DNA from: Nemertoderma westbladi
Taxonomy: Eukaryota; Xenacoelomorpha; Nemertodermatida; Nemertodermatidae
DNA length: 30,000 bases
Reading direction: 5' to 3'
Assembly: GCA_032718475.1 (NCBI GenBank)
Contig: JAUCBJ010007463.1
Coordinates: 1 to 30,000 of the forward strand
Part shown: one piece after another, positions 8,317 through 22,683 of the stretch
Position numbering within the stretch: position 1 is the first letter of the stretch
Layout of the letters: the number at the start of each line of letters is the position of its first letter
Translations under genes and position numbers: made by a program
Notes under the pieces: generated by a model
Databases searched by the model: none
Seen by the model: only the letters and a program-made list of their open reading frames with translations
What the model was told of the DNA's origin: nothing

Positions 8317-11300
8317 ATGAAGTTCACGAAGGCCTTCTTGTATACTTTACTCTATTTGGTCCAATTGATTCCAGGTACACGACAAGATCCATATTTCACC
8401 ATTTTGGGAGGACCATTTGATGTGATAGAAAACGCTGGAAGTGGGATTACTGTAGTGCCAATAAATTCCGTTTATCGGGGAGCCGCAATGCCACTTTCAA
8501 CTGATATTGGTACAGTAACTATAGTATGGGATGATGTAGCAATATCAGCATTCAGTGTTACAACAAACACAGTTTCAGATACATTTCAAATTAATGTTGG
8601 GAGTGGAACAATAGACTATGAATCTTTACAAAATGGTAAAATACAACTAGCCATAAAGGCCACTTACAGTGACTCGGTTACCAATTATCAATACCTGGAC
8701 ATACTTGTTAGTGATGTTAATGAGAAACCTATTTGGATAGCAGACATGAACACTCCAAAGCATGTTTATATTGCTGAACCAGGTGATACTAGTAATGCAT
8801 TGCTCGATGTATCACAATTTATATCGGATCCCGATATTTATGCTGTTGATCCAACGTGGAAAACTTTGGTTTATTCCATTACAACTCCCGGTGTCCCATT
8901 TCGTATAGATAAATCATCTGGAAAGGTTTACTATGATAGTAATGGTGTGGATACGGAGGCAGGACCAGACTACACAATCACCATTGAGTTAGTACCTATG
9001 CAAACCAGTAGGATTTATTGTTTTGATTTAGTTCCTGTATTTGTTTTAATCAACAAAGAAAAAAAAAACTTCATTTTCAAAACTAAGATATATTCTCGTG
9101 CGAATTCCTCAAATTCAAAAAGACTGCTCTTTCTTTTCTCTAATTTTTTTACCAACTTTTCTGTTCTGTACTATAGAGATACTAAATATTGTGCTGTGTG
9201 CTGCGATAGAGATACTATAGAGATACTAAATAGTGTGCTGTGTGCTATAGAGATACTAAATATTGTGCTGTGTGCTGCGATAGAGATACTATAGAGATAC
9301 TAAATAGTGTGCTGTGTGCTATAGAGATACTAAATAGTGTGCTGTGTGCTATAGAGATACTAAATATTGTGCTGTGTGCTATGCAGGGCAATGTCTATAA
9401 TATTAATATAATTATTTTTAATTATTTAGAGTCGAAGACGAAGCCGGGTTGAAAGCTGATTCACCTAAAAACGTGATAATTCGTTTGCAAAATGTTATTG
9501 ACGAGGAACCAGTATTTGGAATATCAGATGGAAATACATATAAAGCTACTATTAGCGAAGGTCAATTATCTGGAACAAAGATTACAATAACACCAGCAAT
9601 ATCGATGACGGATGATGAGAAACTATATGGATCATTCGATCAAGCATATTTCGCTTTGGATACAGCAGCTAAACAATGGTTGACAATAGACCCTGTGGGT
9701 GGTAATATATATTTGGTGGAAGATGTGTCAACTACTGCACCATTAGGCACAGTTCAAGTATACACCCTAACTGTTACTGATGCTGATGGAAATGATGATC
9801 AACGTAGATTAGAAGTAACTTGGCAAGATGGAAATACACAGGTTCCTGTATGCATTCCTGCCTATATTGTTGCCGCAGTGGGGGGCTTTCCCGAATCTAG
9901 TTTGTTGGCTTCAAGTACAACAATATTTAATATGAATAGCAGATGCAGTGATCCCGAGGGATCCCCACTCACCTATACCATAATTAGTGGAGATGACATA
10001 CCTCCAGATACCAAATTTGATATATCAGGCTCAGAGATAATTACTCGGACAGGGCTTGACTACGATAAGTTGTCAGCCAAAAATTTCCATTACGATTTAA
10101 CCATCCAGGTGTCTGATGGAGGTCTCACAAGTACAGCTACTCTTAACATTGTGGTTGCACCAATTAATGATAATACCCCCATACCAACTGCTCTAACTGA
10201 TGTTGCAATAGATGAGGATACCATTATTGGTACTGTCCTTTCATGGAATCCTTCTTGTTCTGATGCAGACCTTTACACCCCACACAAGGAAATATACTGG
10301 ACACTTACATCGGATCCTGCTGCTGGCAATGACCAATTCTCAATAAATTATAATACCGGAAAGGTTTCAACTACAGCCCCATTAGATAGAGAAACAATTG
10401 ATTCTTACACACTTACATTGACTTGTCACAATCCCACTGGGGATCAAAGCGCTTCTGTATCTGCCAATGTCAATTTAAATGATAAAAATGATAATGCACC
10501 AGCTTTTCAACTGAACTATTACTATGGAACAGTACGAGAAGGTCTCATAACAGATATCATTGATTTAAAAGTAACAGACCTCGATATAACCCCAGGAACA
10601 TTGACATATACCATCACTGGAACTGGTAAGTCTAATTTCCTAGTTACCGCTGCGGGTGTATTGCGAACCAGTGTACCATTGGATATTGATGATCCCTCTC
10701 CAAATCCCACAACCTACACCATAGTTGTTCAAGTTTCCGATACTGTCAACACAGCCCAGACTAACGTTGTAGTTGAAGTTGTTCCATATAATGAATTCAT
10801 ACCATCTTTTACTTCATCCCCTTCTAATCCTACGATAGGGGAACATGCAAAGACTGTTGGTGATGAAATAGTTTCGGCAATGAACACCATTGTATCAGAT
10901 AATGACAATGGAGGTTTTGGTTTAAAGGAGTTAACATTTAGAATTATTGGTGGTGATCCATCAGCAAATTTTGCTATTAATGAAATTTCTGGGCAAATAA
11001 CTTTGAAGAAACCTATAGTGGCTGAAGACTTACCAGCAAATCCTATACCACTAAAGGTACTTCTCTCAGATGGAGAAAAGTCTGTTGAGAAAATTATATC
11101 TATTACTATTACAAATGAACTGGAAACCTTGCCAACATGTAGCACATTTAGTGTGTATGGATACCTTCCAGAAGATTCTGGAGATGGCACTATTGTGACA
11201 AATGGCAAAATACCATGCAGCGAAGGTGCTCAATGGACCTACACATTAACTATTCCTACTGGGGGAACCCAGTTTCAGCTTGGAGGGAGTAACACAAATG

Positions 11301-14300
11301 AAATGATCGTCAAAACTGGAGTTGTTGCTGCTGCTATGGACTGGGACTTAGGAGTGACGTCATTTACGGATGTCATTGTAGTCAAGGAAACGTCAAACAA
11401 TAATAATTATGTCTTAGTAAAATCATACATTTCATTACTTCCCAGAGATGACGGTCCTCCAACCTGGACAGGTGGGACCCTTAATAATGTACCTGAAGAT
11501 AGCACATATGGATTTTTGGTTTACCAAGCAACTGCAACAGACTCAGATCTTCCACCTGATTTTATCAACAATGTCTTTCTGAAAGATGATTATGATATAT
11601 TTGGTATTCGCGAAACATGGTCTACTCATGATGTGAAAGTAGATGTAGTAGTTATAAATCCAGAAGTTCTTGATTGTGAAACAACCTCTAGTTACAATCT
11701 TGTATTAGTTGCGAAAGATGACGATAACCCAGATGTTGGTCATTCGTTTACTGTAACAATAGTAGACACCAATGAATTTGCACCAACCTGTGATCCTTCT
11801 TCAATCGAAATAGATATAGAGGAGGCTTCTACAACTTCAGTGCCAATGGTATTATTTGCGGATTTACGTTGTGTTGATCCTGACCAAAGTGCAGCTACTC
11901 TAACATATTCAATTACATCTGAGAGTCCTGCTGGCTACCTACAGGTTGCAAACAATCCTTCAACCGGAAAATTAGAATTAATAAAACAACTTGATTATGA
12001 GACATCTGCAGCCCGTCAAATCACAGCCTCTGTTACTGTAAATGATGGTGTGAAGATTTTCAATATGCCTGTTATCATTAATGTAATAGCTAGTAATGAA
12101 GATACCCCGGCTATTACCTCAACTACTTCTATAAATTTACCTGAAAATGAACCTTTGCATACCGATCTTAGTGGTTTTTCTATCTCAGGAAATGATAATG
12201 ATGATGGTGATCATGGAAATATTGTATACTCCATTGCAAGTCAAAATCCAGCAAATCAATTTGCTGTAGACTGTAATAATGGGAAAATAACATTAGATAA
12301 ACCTTTAGACTATGAAGTTGGCACCACAGCAAAATTTAATTTAGTGGCTACAGATGGTGGAGGATCATCAGTATCTGTAATCCATACTGTCAATATTAAA
12401 AATGTCAATGATGTCATTCCGAACTGCATCAATTATGTACATGCCACTGTTGATGAAAATATTAATACTCAAAGCAACATTATTGATTTGAGCTGCACAG
12501 ATTTAGATGGTGATGTTGATAAGACTGGATTTATATACAGCATCCCCACAACTGATGGTGCTAATACTAAGTTTGAAGTTGTTGGAGGTGCTCTCATGCT
12601 AAAAGCGGGTGCTCCTTTAGACTATGAAACAAAAACACAGTATGTGTTCAATATTGATGTTACAGATGCAATTGGCTCAGGTACAGCTCATACAATAAAA
12701 ATACCTGTAACTATTGACGTGAATCCCTTGCCAGAGTCTACTCCTCGATTTGAAGATGGCTCTGGTAATGTTCAAACTGCTGATTATACAGTCAATTGTG
12801 ATGAAAACCAGAAACCAGGTACTGATGTAACAGGATCATTAATAACAGCTACAGATGCTGATGCTGCAGGAACACCTGAAGGGACTCTGATATTTAGTAT
12901 AATACAACCTGTTCCTTCTGATAGCTTTTATATTGACAGCGGCAATGGGAAAGTATATACAAGTGTAGAACTAGACCGTGAAAGCCAGTCATCATACAAA
13001 CTAACCCTACAGGTTGAGGATAATTCATCGCCAGTACACAAGTCAGCTACTATTGGTTTGATCATTACCGTAACTGATAAAAATGACAATGCTCCTGTAT
13101 TCAGTGAAAACTCTTATAATTTAGAAGTTCTGGAAGCAACAAAAGCTGTATTTCATAAGTTTGCAGCTTCCGATGCAGATGATAACACCAACAGTAATAA
13201 TGTTATAACCTTTTCAGCCCTTTCAGCACCCCAGTTTTCAATGACTGGTTTATCCAATTACCAAATATCACCACAAAATGCTTTCAATTATGAAACAGAT
13301 CCAAAAGAATATTCAATTACAATAAGAGCTAAGGATGGAGGTACATCAGGAGCACTAGAAACAGATATAGTTGTCAATGTAAGAGTGTTGCCTGTTAATG
13401 AAGATCCACCAACTATTAGTAATCCAGGAACACCAACTGTAGGAGAGAATGCTGCAGCTGGAACCACAATTGTAAAAGTTGTAGCCAGTGATCCAGACTT
13501 ACCTTCTGATGCATCTCCGTGGCATGGGAAAGTCATGTTTTCACTTGAGCCAGTATCTCCTACATCTCTATACTTTTCAATCCATCCTTTTACTGGTGAA
13601 CTAAAGTTATCAAAAGAATTAGACTATGAGACAGACACATCCCATACAGTAAAGGTTATAGCGAGAGACATGGCCACTCCACCAAAATATGCAACCCCAA
13701 TGAATGTGGTTATCAGTGTTACAAATGCCAATGATGTTAACCCAACTTGTGTTCCTGATGGTTATGTGTTGTTAACTCGCGAAGACTCAACTACTGATAC
13801 AATAGATATTTTCTGCAGTGATAAAGAGACAGCAGATGGTGGTGTAAATGCATACCAAATAAAGTCAGTGGATGGTGTTGCTGGTGGCAGTTTATTTACA
13901 ATTGCTACCACACCTGGAAAAGGTATACTCACTGCCGCAGGACCATTTAACTATGACACCAAAAACAACTATGATGTTGTTATTGGGTTCATTGATGATG
14001 ATGGGGGTTCATCCGGAGAGTTAACCTCCTATGCAACAGTTAATGTCTTCATTACTGATGTAATAGACAGTACACCATCCATTGCTAATATTGTTTCTGT
14101 ATTCAACCTTGATGAAAATACTCCAGTAAATACCATCATATTAGATGCTGATTCAGCTCCAGCTACATATGAGACTGAATGGAGAAAATGTTTAGCAAGC
14201 AGTTCAAGTAGTTGTCTGCCAACATATGAGTATTCACTGGCTGTGAGTGATGTCAATTTCAATTCTAAATTTAAAATTGACCGTTTGACAGGTGAAATCA

Positions 14301-17300
14301 GAGTTGCACAACTTATTGACTTTGAAACTATGACTTCTAAAACAACAACATTGACAGTGAAATTGGCGGATGTTACAGGCAGAGACCAGAAGACTGGGGT
14401 TGTTGCCTTTGTTGATCATGCTGTTGCAGTGACTCTGAAGAACGTAAATGATGAACCACCAGTATATAATCCAGCACGATATGAATCATGTGTCAATGAA
14501 GTGGGTGCAGGTGCAGTGGTCCCTGGAATAACTCTAACAGCAACTGATATAGACACAAGTCCATTTGCACCAAATCATCAAATTGTTGCTGGTAATGCTG
14601 ATGGAAACTTTGGGATTTCTGGTAATACTATATCAATTGTTGGCTCACCAAAATTTGACTATGAGAGCGCAACCAAATTTTATAACCTTACTATAGAAGT
14701 GAAAGATGGTGGCTCTCCTGATCTCACTGGAACTGCTCTAGTATATATCTGTGTGAATCCTTCTAATGAGTATCCTCCCGTTTGGAATCCAATTCCCACT
14801 GGTGTTAATTTTCCAGAGACAAAGGCTCAAGGAACTACTGTCCTCACCATAGCAGCAACGGATAATGATCAAGGTGTTGATGGAGATGTTACATACAGTA
14901 TAGACCCCGCTAGTGCAGTATTTTCTATAGATCCACTGGCTGGAACTATCTATAATGTTTCACCCATTGACTTAGAAAAAGCAGCAACTCTGCCCACTTA
15001 CACACTGACTGTAAAGGCTACAGATTCAGGAGCGAAGTCGATTCAACAGGATATTGATGTGACTATAGTCGATGTTAATGATGTTTATCCTCATTGTGAT
15101 GTTTACCATAAAGTTGTAACATTAGCAGAACAAACAGCAGCAAGTGATATTAATGTGTTTGATTTAACATTGCTTAACTGCGCTGACAGAGATAAAACAT
15201 CTCCAAACAATGCTATCAGTTACTCTAAAGTTGGACTGTGGAACCCATTTAAATTGAATGCAGCTGGGGTGATTATTCAACTGACAAGTAGTCTCACAGT
15301 TGATTATGATACTGGTCCTAGATCGTACAAGAGGGTAGTTAGGGTTCAAGATCAAGGGCTGACTCCAGGACCATTATACAGGGATATTACTATTCAAATC
15401 GACATTACAAGTGTAAATAATGATGCTCCAGTCTTGGCTATTAGTTCATATAATGCCCCTTATTCAACATCTCCAATCCCCTTGCCAGAAGATACAACCA
15501 GATTAACACATTTGGCAACAATGTCTTGCACTGATAAGGATGGTGGATTGGATGGTAATGTAATTATGACTTTCAGTTCTGGTAACTTCAATAATTGGTT
15601 TAGCATTCATCCCCTCAGTGGAGAAGTTAAGGTAGCCAAAGAACTAGATGCTGAAGCTAATCCTGGTACTATCACTCTAATTGTGGATTGCAGTGATCAA
15701 AGCACCTCTACAAAGAAATCTGTACAATCTACACCTCCCACATCATTGCAGATTATTATACAGGATGTCAATGATAATTATCCAACTTGCCCCGTTCAAT
15801 ATATTGCAGCATCAGTGATGGAAGGCAAGGTGTTTGCAAATACAAATACCGCAGGTTCTGCAGTTGCAGAGATTGCAGGTTGCACTGATGCTGATGTCAC
15901 GGCAGTCTTTGGAACAAACTCACTTGTTTATGAGATAATTAAGCAGGTAAAAATTGATACTACTACTACACCTGATACCAGGACAGATATCACACTTACA
16001 CCTCATTTTGCTTTGGCAAATGGTAAATATATTGCTGTCAGCAATAACCCAGCAGGATTTGAAATGGACTACGAAATTGTCGACCAAAGACTTTATGAAC
16101 TCACCGTAGATGTGAGAGATCATAATGGCATTGCACCCTATCTCAGTACAGAGGTTGCAGTTACAGTTGCGGTATTGCCATCAAATGAATTTGCACCTGT
16201 TTGGACATTAAACAATCCATACAAGTTCTATATATCCGAAAATATTGTAGCTGGTACCATTATTCACACTTTTAGTGCTGGTGATGTTGATGATAAAGAC
16301 ATGGGCTCTCATGGCGATATCAATTTTGAGTTTACTTCTAATCCAGATAAAATTGTATCAATAGATGATGTTGGTAATAATTTAATTCTAACTCAAAGTA
16401 TCGATAGAGAGACAAAAGATTTATATACTGGAATTACTATAAAAGCTACAGATGGTGGAAAGTCTAACACATTAGATATCGAGTTAGTTATAGAGGATAT
16501 AAAGGACACAGTGCCAGTATGTTCATCTGAACAGTTTGAGGTTGACATTTTGGAAGGCACAGTTGATGGATCAACTGTATTTGCATTAGGATCTCCTACA
16601 TGCAATGATGCTGACCTCTCTGATACATTAACATTCACCATCACTGGAGGAACAGGAGCAAGTATTTTCGAGTTCTTAAACAGTGGTGTCAATGATGGTA
16701 CGATTATTGTAAGTACAGGTGGAAAAAACTTCCTCGAATACGACCTTGTTCTTGCTAGCTATCCCCCAATATGGTCCTTGGATATCCAAATAGAAGATAG
16801 TGTCGGTATGTCTACAATAACCAAGGTTTTAATTTATGTTCAACCTGTCAATGAATTCACACCAGTGTTCACTAATGTTCCAGCAAGTGGATACTATGCC
16901 ACATTCATTAACCCATTACCAGAAGATACTACTGTAAACACTAAAATAGCACTCGTTTCTGCCTTGGATAGTGATTATGGTAATGATGGTAATTTACGAT
17001 TTGATATTACCAGTCTTAAAGACCTTTCGAGTGGAACACCAGTACTTATTGTAAATACAAAATTTAATATCGATCCAATAACAGGTTACATTTATCTAGG
17101 ATCTGCCTTGGATAGAGAAACTGTTCAGAGTTATGAGTTAGAGATCACAGTCCATGATCAGGCAATAATGCCAATCCCAACCAATCAAAAAGTGGCCATT
17201 GAACAGCTGCGCATAACTGTCGGTGATGTTAATGATAAGTATCCAAGATGTGATCCACAGGTATATCATAGTTCTATAGATGTTTCAGGGGCAAAAGATG

Positions 17301-20300
17301 GAAATAAAATCGCAACCTTGTCATGTACTGATGATGATGAAGTTCTTACTCCTAATGCAATTCTAACATACTTTATTAGTTCAGGTAATACTGGTGATAC
17401 ATTTACTGTAGATAAAGGAGGAAATATGTTACTCAACAGCGCTTCACTTCTCAATAAAGATACAATTCCTTACTATGAACTGTCTATTAAAGTTACTGAT
17501 AATGGAGCTATACCACTTTCTACCAGTGCCATTGTTATCATTGACATAATAACAACAGCTAACAAGGCTCCAGTTTTTCAGGATGGTAATGGCATACGAC
17601 GCATTGAGGTTTTAGAATCGATAGCTGTTGGTTCAACTATATCCGCAGTGTATAGTCCATTCCTAGCTGATGATGCTGATGAGAATGACCCAACTAAGGT
17701 ATTGGAATATTACATTGATAGTACTGTGATTGGCCAGAGGCCTCCATCAAGCACAGCCTCGCTAGCCACACCTATTGATCCACCCTTTTCAATATACTGT
17801 TGTCCATGGTCTGATGTTGGTAATATCAAGACAGCTGTTGTTGTTACCACTGCACCCTTAGATGCTGAAAGTGTATCCCGGTGGGATGTGACCCTGAAGG
17901 TGGTTGACCCAGCTCCACATTCAGCTTCTGACACACTGTTACTTCATATTTATGTTAGAGACGTCAATGATAATGCTCCCAAATGTACAGCAACTGATGC
18001 TAATGGTCGGGTAATTGTTGATGTTTCAGAAAGTGCAACTAAGGATTATATTGTTGCTAATCTGAAAACATTTTGTAAAGATGCTGATGACGGTGATACA
18101 GCTAGACTAATGTTTAAGTTAGATGCAGCTTCAGATCGTGACTTCTTTGATTTGGAAGAATCAACTGGAATTGTTACATTACGCCAAGATCTTGATTACG
18201 AGTTAAGAGAGCAACACTGGCTGACAGTCACAGTCAGAGATCAAAGAAACCTTGAAAGTCGCTCTGATGTCTACTTTAAAGTTATTGATGAGAATGATAA
18301 TTCCCCGGTATTTGAACCAGCTGAAACTTATGTATCTGTAATGGAAAATGTTGCAGGAACCACCACATTGAAAGAAATTAAATGGACAGATGCAGATGGA
18401 ACAAGCCCTAACAATCAAGTAAAAACTGCAATCCAAGGAAAATTAACTCCAACACCAAATCCAGTTAACCCATTTACAGTTACTCTTATTGGTGGTGATA
18501 TGGTTCGGATTGAGTTAGTAAATGTGGTTGACAGAGAAACATACCCATCATTTGAACTAGAAGTTCTTGGAGTTGATCTGAGTACAACACTAGGTGTTCC
18601 AGGTCAACTAACTGGCACTGCAACCATTCATATTGTTATCCAAGATGTGAATGACAATCCCCCAGTTTTCACAAGCAATTCACTGAATGCTGATGTTAAG
18701 GAATGTACTCCCATTGGTTCAGTGGCTACAAAGGTAACAGCAACAGATGATGATATAGGTATTAATGCAAAAATTACATACAGCATCACTTCATCGACTG
18801 GGCCTGGTCCACAATCCGATTTTATTTTCAATACAGCCACAGGAGAGTTTGTAACCCAAGTTGCTCTAGACCGTGAGAATCTCTCTCGGCAGTCATATAC
18901 CTTTGTTATAGCAGCCACCGATGGAAAGTACACTAACTCACAGACTCTCACAATCACTATAACAGATTGCAACGACAATCCACCTACATTCTCCGTTCCA
19001 CTAAATACTATAACATTAGAGATCACGGAAATCAGACCGGCCCCTCAAACAGCTATGCCTCTCTCATTGGATTATGGTCAACAAGGAACTGATGCAGATG
19101 AGCCGGGTACTGTAAACACAGACTTCCTATTTGAGATTAAAGCTGGAGTTGGAAAAGAACGATTCTCTATTGATTCAGAGACAGGGGAAATAACATCACT
19201 TGTTAAACTCGACAGAGAAGAAGCAACTGAGTATACATTATTGGTTGAAGTAAAAGATAAAGGCACTGACCCGGGGCAACATACAACATCAGTAACAGTT
19301 CATATTGACGTAGTTGATGAGAATGATAATGATCCAATATTTCAGAATTCCAAATACGAAGCTGTGGTAAAGGAACTCTCACCTGTTGGGACATCCATAA
19401 TGACAGTTTTGGCAACAGATCAAGATAAAGATGGTAATGCACTTGTCTCATATTCTATTGATACAATGAGGGAAGATGGAGTGGTTCCTAATAATGTTAA
19501 CATGTTTTCACTTAGTTCAGTAACTGGCATCATTCTAACTAATAATGTTTTGGACTACGAAAAAAAGAGCAAATATACATTTTATGTAAAGGCTGAAGAT
19601 AGTGGTGCACCATCGCGGCATTCGTTTGCACTACTTCATATATTTGTTACAGATATTAATGATAACGACCCTGTATGGATTAATACTCAGAGTGCCAACT
19701 TCTACAGTTTGGAATTCGTGTACGATTTATCAGATGGAACACCAGTTGGTAAAGTTGAAGCATTGGATGCTGACTCTGGGCTATATGGACGTGTTATTTA
19801 TAAGATGGTATCTCCAACTGAGAAAAGCGATGTTTTTGAATTAGATGAAGTTACAGGAAATATTCGATTACAAGTGGAGAAATCATTGTTACCATACCAA
19901 CGATATAGACTTTCTATAGGGGCATTCGATAATGCAGCTCCAACACGAGCGAGTGAATGCGCGATTAGAATTGACACTTTTGTTGCTAGTCAACATCTTG
20001 TGCGAATGACTGTGGCTTCGAATGAAGACGACTTCATAAACAGTGCAAATTTAAATAATTTTATCAGCCATCTTACAAACCTCATTCAAACACAGTACCC
20101 TACGGGACGTGCAGCTCTTTCTCATTACATGAGGTTGGATGTTTCAGGCAGAAGGAGGAGGTCATTGTTACAAAGTGTGTCAGGAATCTCAGCCTATGTC
20201 TATGGTGTAAGGAATAATGAGGCTGACACTCTGTCTGGTATTGATAACAACAAGCCGCTGCTTACATCTCGAGAAGCCCTTAAGCTGTTCCAACAAGACC

Positions 20301-20860
20301 CTTCTGGAACACCAGTATCTGCATTGGAAACCCCAACATTATCTAACACACCAATAACCAAAGTCGAAGGATATCCTGTAACCTTAGAAACAACTGTTCC
20401 ATTCCTACAAACACCTGGTGGTATTATATTAATGATACTGGTTGCTTTGGCATTGGCAGCATTACTAGCGTTAGCTGCTTATGGGCTTTATAGACTCTAT
20501 ATGTGGTTAAAGGGGCGACCGGGGAAACCTGCACATGCTCCAAAGCCCAAACCCAAACCCAATCCTAAACCTAAGCCCAAACCTGTAAATGAAACTAAAC
20601 CTGAACCAGTTCAGTCAAAGCCAAAGCCCTCTGGAAATGGTAAGAAAAAATTTAAAAAGACAATAAGAAAAGTTATGACTATGAATAAATTAGCATCTGG
20701 GAAAGCCATTGATCCGAGTACAGGGAAAGTTTATGTTTACAATAAATTAACTGGTACCACTAGATGGCTAACCACAACCGAAGGGAAAAGTATATCGCAG
20801 CTAAAACCAGTTGATGTTAAGAAAATCGATGATCCAAATCCCCTCAGAGTCCACGATTAG
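8317..20860 (+). CDS. Giant cadherin, about 33 EC repeats, single-pass membrane protein (CDH23/Dachsous-like)
   Basis: Two exons, 8317-8987 and 9430-20860 (GT at 8988, AG at 9428-9429, phase 2), total 12102 bp and 4033 aa. The splice joins DYTITIE to VEDEAG and restores EC2. Residues 1 to about 22 are a signal peptide (KAFLYTLLYLVQLIPG). About 32 inter-repeat linkers are present, many canonical (DKNDNAP, DVNDNYP, DENDNSP), with LDYE/LDRE and DxD calcium motifs. A membrane-proximal region (about 3735-3885) contains RRRRS (about 3797). The membrane span is about 3889-3911. The tail has Lys-Pro repeats and DPSTGKVYVYNKLTGTTRW, like the second half of a WW domain. There are no EGF or laminin-G domains and no catenin site was recognised, so it resembles CDH23, PCDH15 or Dachsous more than Fat or classical cadherins. 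It should act in calcium-dependent adhesion at the cell surface. Orthology is not determined. Confidence 0.93.
8988..9429 (+). other. Only intron of the cadherin gene
   Basis: The intron is 442 bp with donor GTTAGT and acceptor aattatttag. Reading through it keeps an open frame for about 100 codons, but without cadherin features. Using the intron gives a seamless EC2 and a total length divisible by three. Confidence 0.88.
9170..9383. repeat. 30-bp minisatellite in the cadherin intron
   Basis: About seven units are built on agagatactaaata and gtgctgtgtgct. Two places carry an extra gcgatagagatactat block, so the array alternates simple and composite units. Confidence 0.92.
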
Positions 20861-21104
20861 TCCGAGTCCGAGATTAGTCCAACTAGCGCGATTGAGTTTA
20901 TAAACAATTTCATATCGATCTCTGCAACCAATACATTAAACAATACAAAACATTTTGACTGTTTTAAAAAAATTCATTGTAAATATAACTATAAATTTGA
21001 TTAATAGTAGCTGAGAAGTAATAGAACAACACTTGAAGTTTTTGCGCTGAATATGAATAAAAACTTAATTTATGTCTCATTTGTTACTGTATTAGTAACC
21101 CTGA
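20861..21104 (+). other. Cadherin 3' UTR and flank
   Basis: This AT-rich non-coding sequence runs from the TAG at 20858-20860 to the polyadenylation signal. A short duplication (ccgag and gattagtcc) lies right after the stop. The RTE-like LINE fragment begins just downstream. Confidence 0.6.
21056..21061 (+). terminator. Polyadenylation signal AATAAA
   Basis: AATAAA lies 195 bp after the cadherin stop codon in a T-rich context. It is the first canonical signal in the 3' UTR. Confidence 0.6.
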
Positions 21105-21395
21105 ATGTAGCCTTGAATAGGCTTTCCATGATTTGGAAGTCACATAGAATTACTCGGAAACTTGAGGTACGATTAGTAGTGCATAGTGCATAATCTTGTG
21201 CTTTGGCAGCCTCATGGAGTGAATTAGCATGGTGGACAGCCCATGACTTTCTTGAGACGCATCTTAAAGGACACTGGCCTTGAAGATGCAGATGATATAG
21301 CAAATGTCATGGGTGATAAGCTGGCACAGCATTCTTAAAAATGCAGCTGCAATGCAGCATGCTGATCCTAGAAGTAGTACTACCTCTATGGTATA
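21105..21395 (+). mobile_element. RTE-like LINE 3' end, internally deleted
   Basis: It matches the reverse complement of 22640-23180 nearly base for base: ccttgaataggctttcc, then ggcagcctcatggagtga, then cacagcattcttaaaaatgc and the end gcagctgcaatgcagcatg. Compared with that copy it lacks about 270 bp around 21178 and about 30 bp near 21315. It ends in a short TAG-type tail (gaagtagta). It therefore opposes the minus-strand copy tail to tail. Confidence 0.88.
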
Positions 21396-21409
21396 CCTAC
21401 ATACCTACA

Positions 21410-22197
<788 letters not shown>

Positions 22198-22627
22198 TCT
22201 ATGATAATCTACCCCGACACAGAGCTACCTAAAAGAGACTCAAGTGGCGGGAGAACTCTTCAACCGACGGTTCCATACCCTCCTTTGTCACACCAGTCAC
22301 ACCAGGTCACTTCTAGTCAATGAATTTCCATGTCAGCGATAGGTTCTCGGATTCAAACAATCTATCCCTACGACTAGCTTGGGGCCCCCAATTTACAGGT
22401 GTTTCCGCATTTTTTAGATTTATTCCAACAATGGGTAGTCAGTTGAGTTTAGTGAATCGGTTACCTGAGCATACGGCCTATCGAAGTCGGGTATTCTAGG
22501 AGTGGCGGTGTCATAGACTCCAGTGTAGCTAGTGATCAAGCTTGCTATGAGTTAAACCTTTATTCCCTAATTTCGGAGTCGCAAAAACTCATTCAATAAA
22601 TAATCCCGCCTAAGAGCACTAAGTAAG
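22198..22627. other. Unassigned spacer between the TAG array and the LINE tail
   Basis: This is moderately G+C-rich sequence with no ORF of note and no recognised element. It may be part of an older insertion. Confidence 0.4.
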
Positions 22628-22683
22628 TGAAAGCATTTCCCCTGCTACTACTAGTATCGGCATGCTGCATTGCAGCTGCATTT

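Noticed and set aside
9240-9452. Open frame through the intronic 30-bp minisatellite
   Set aside because: It is repeat-derived. Splicing 8987 to 9430 restores the EC2 repeat and the total reading frame.
10729-11208. 159-codon minus-strand open frame inside the cadherin, and similar ones at 16393-16692 and 18628-19026
   Set aside because: They lie opposite continuous, motif-rich cadherin coding sequence and show no domains. They are shadow frames.
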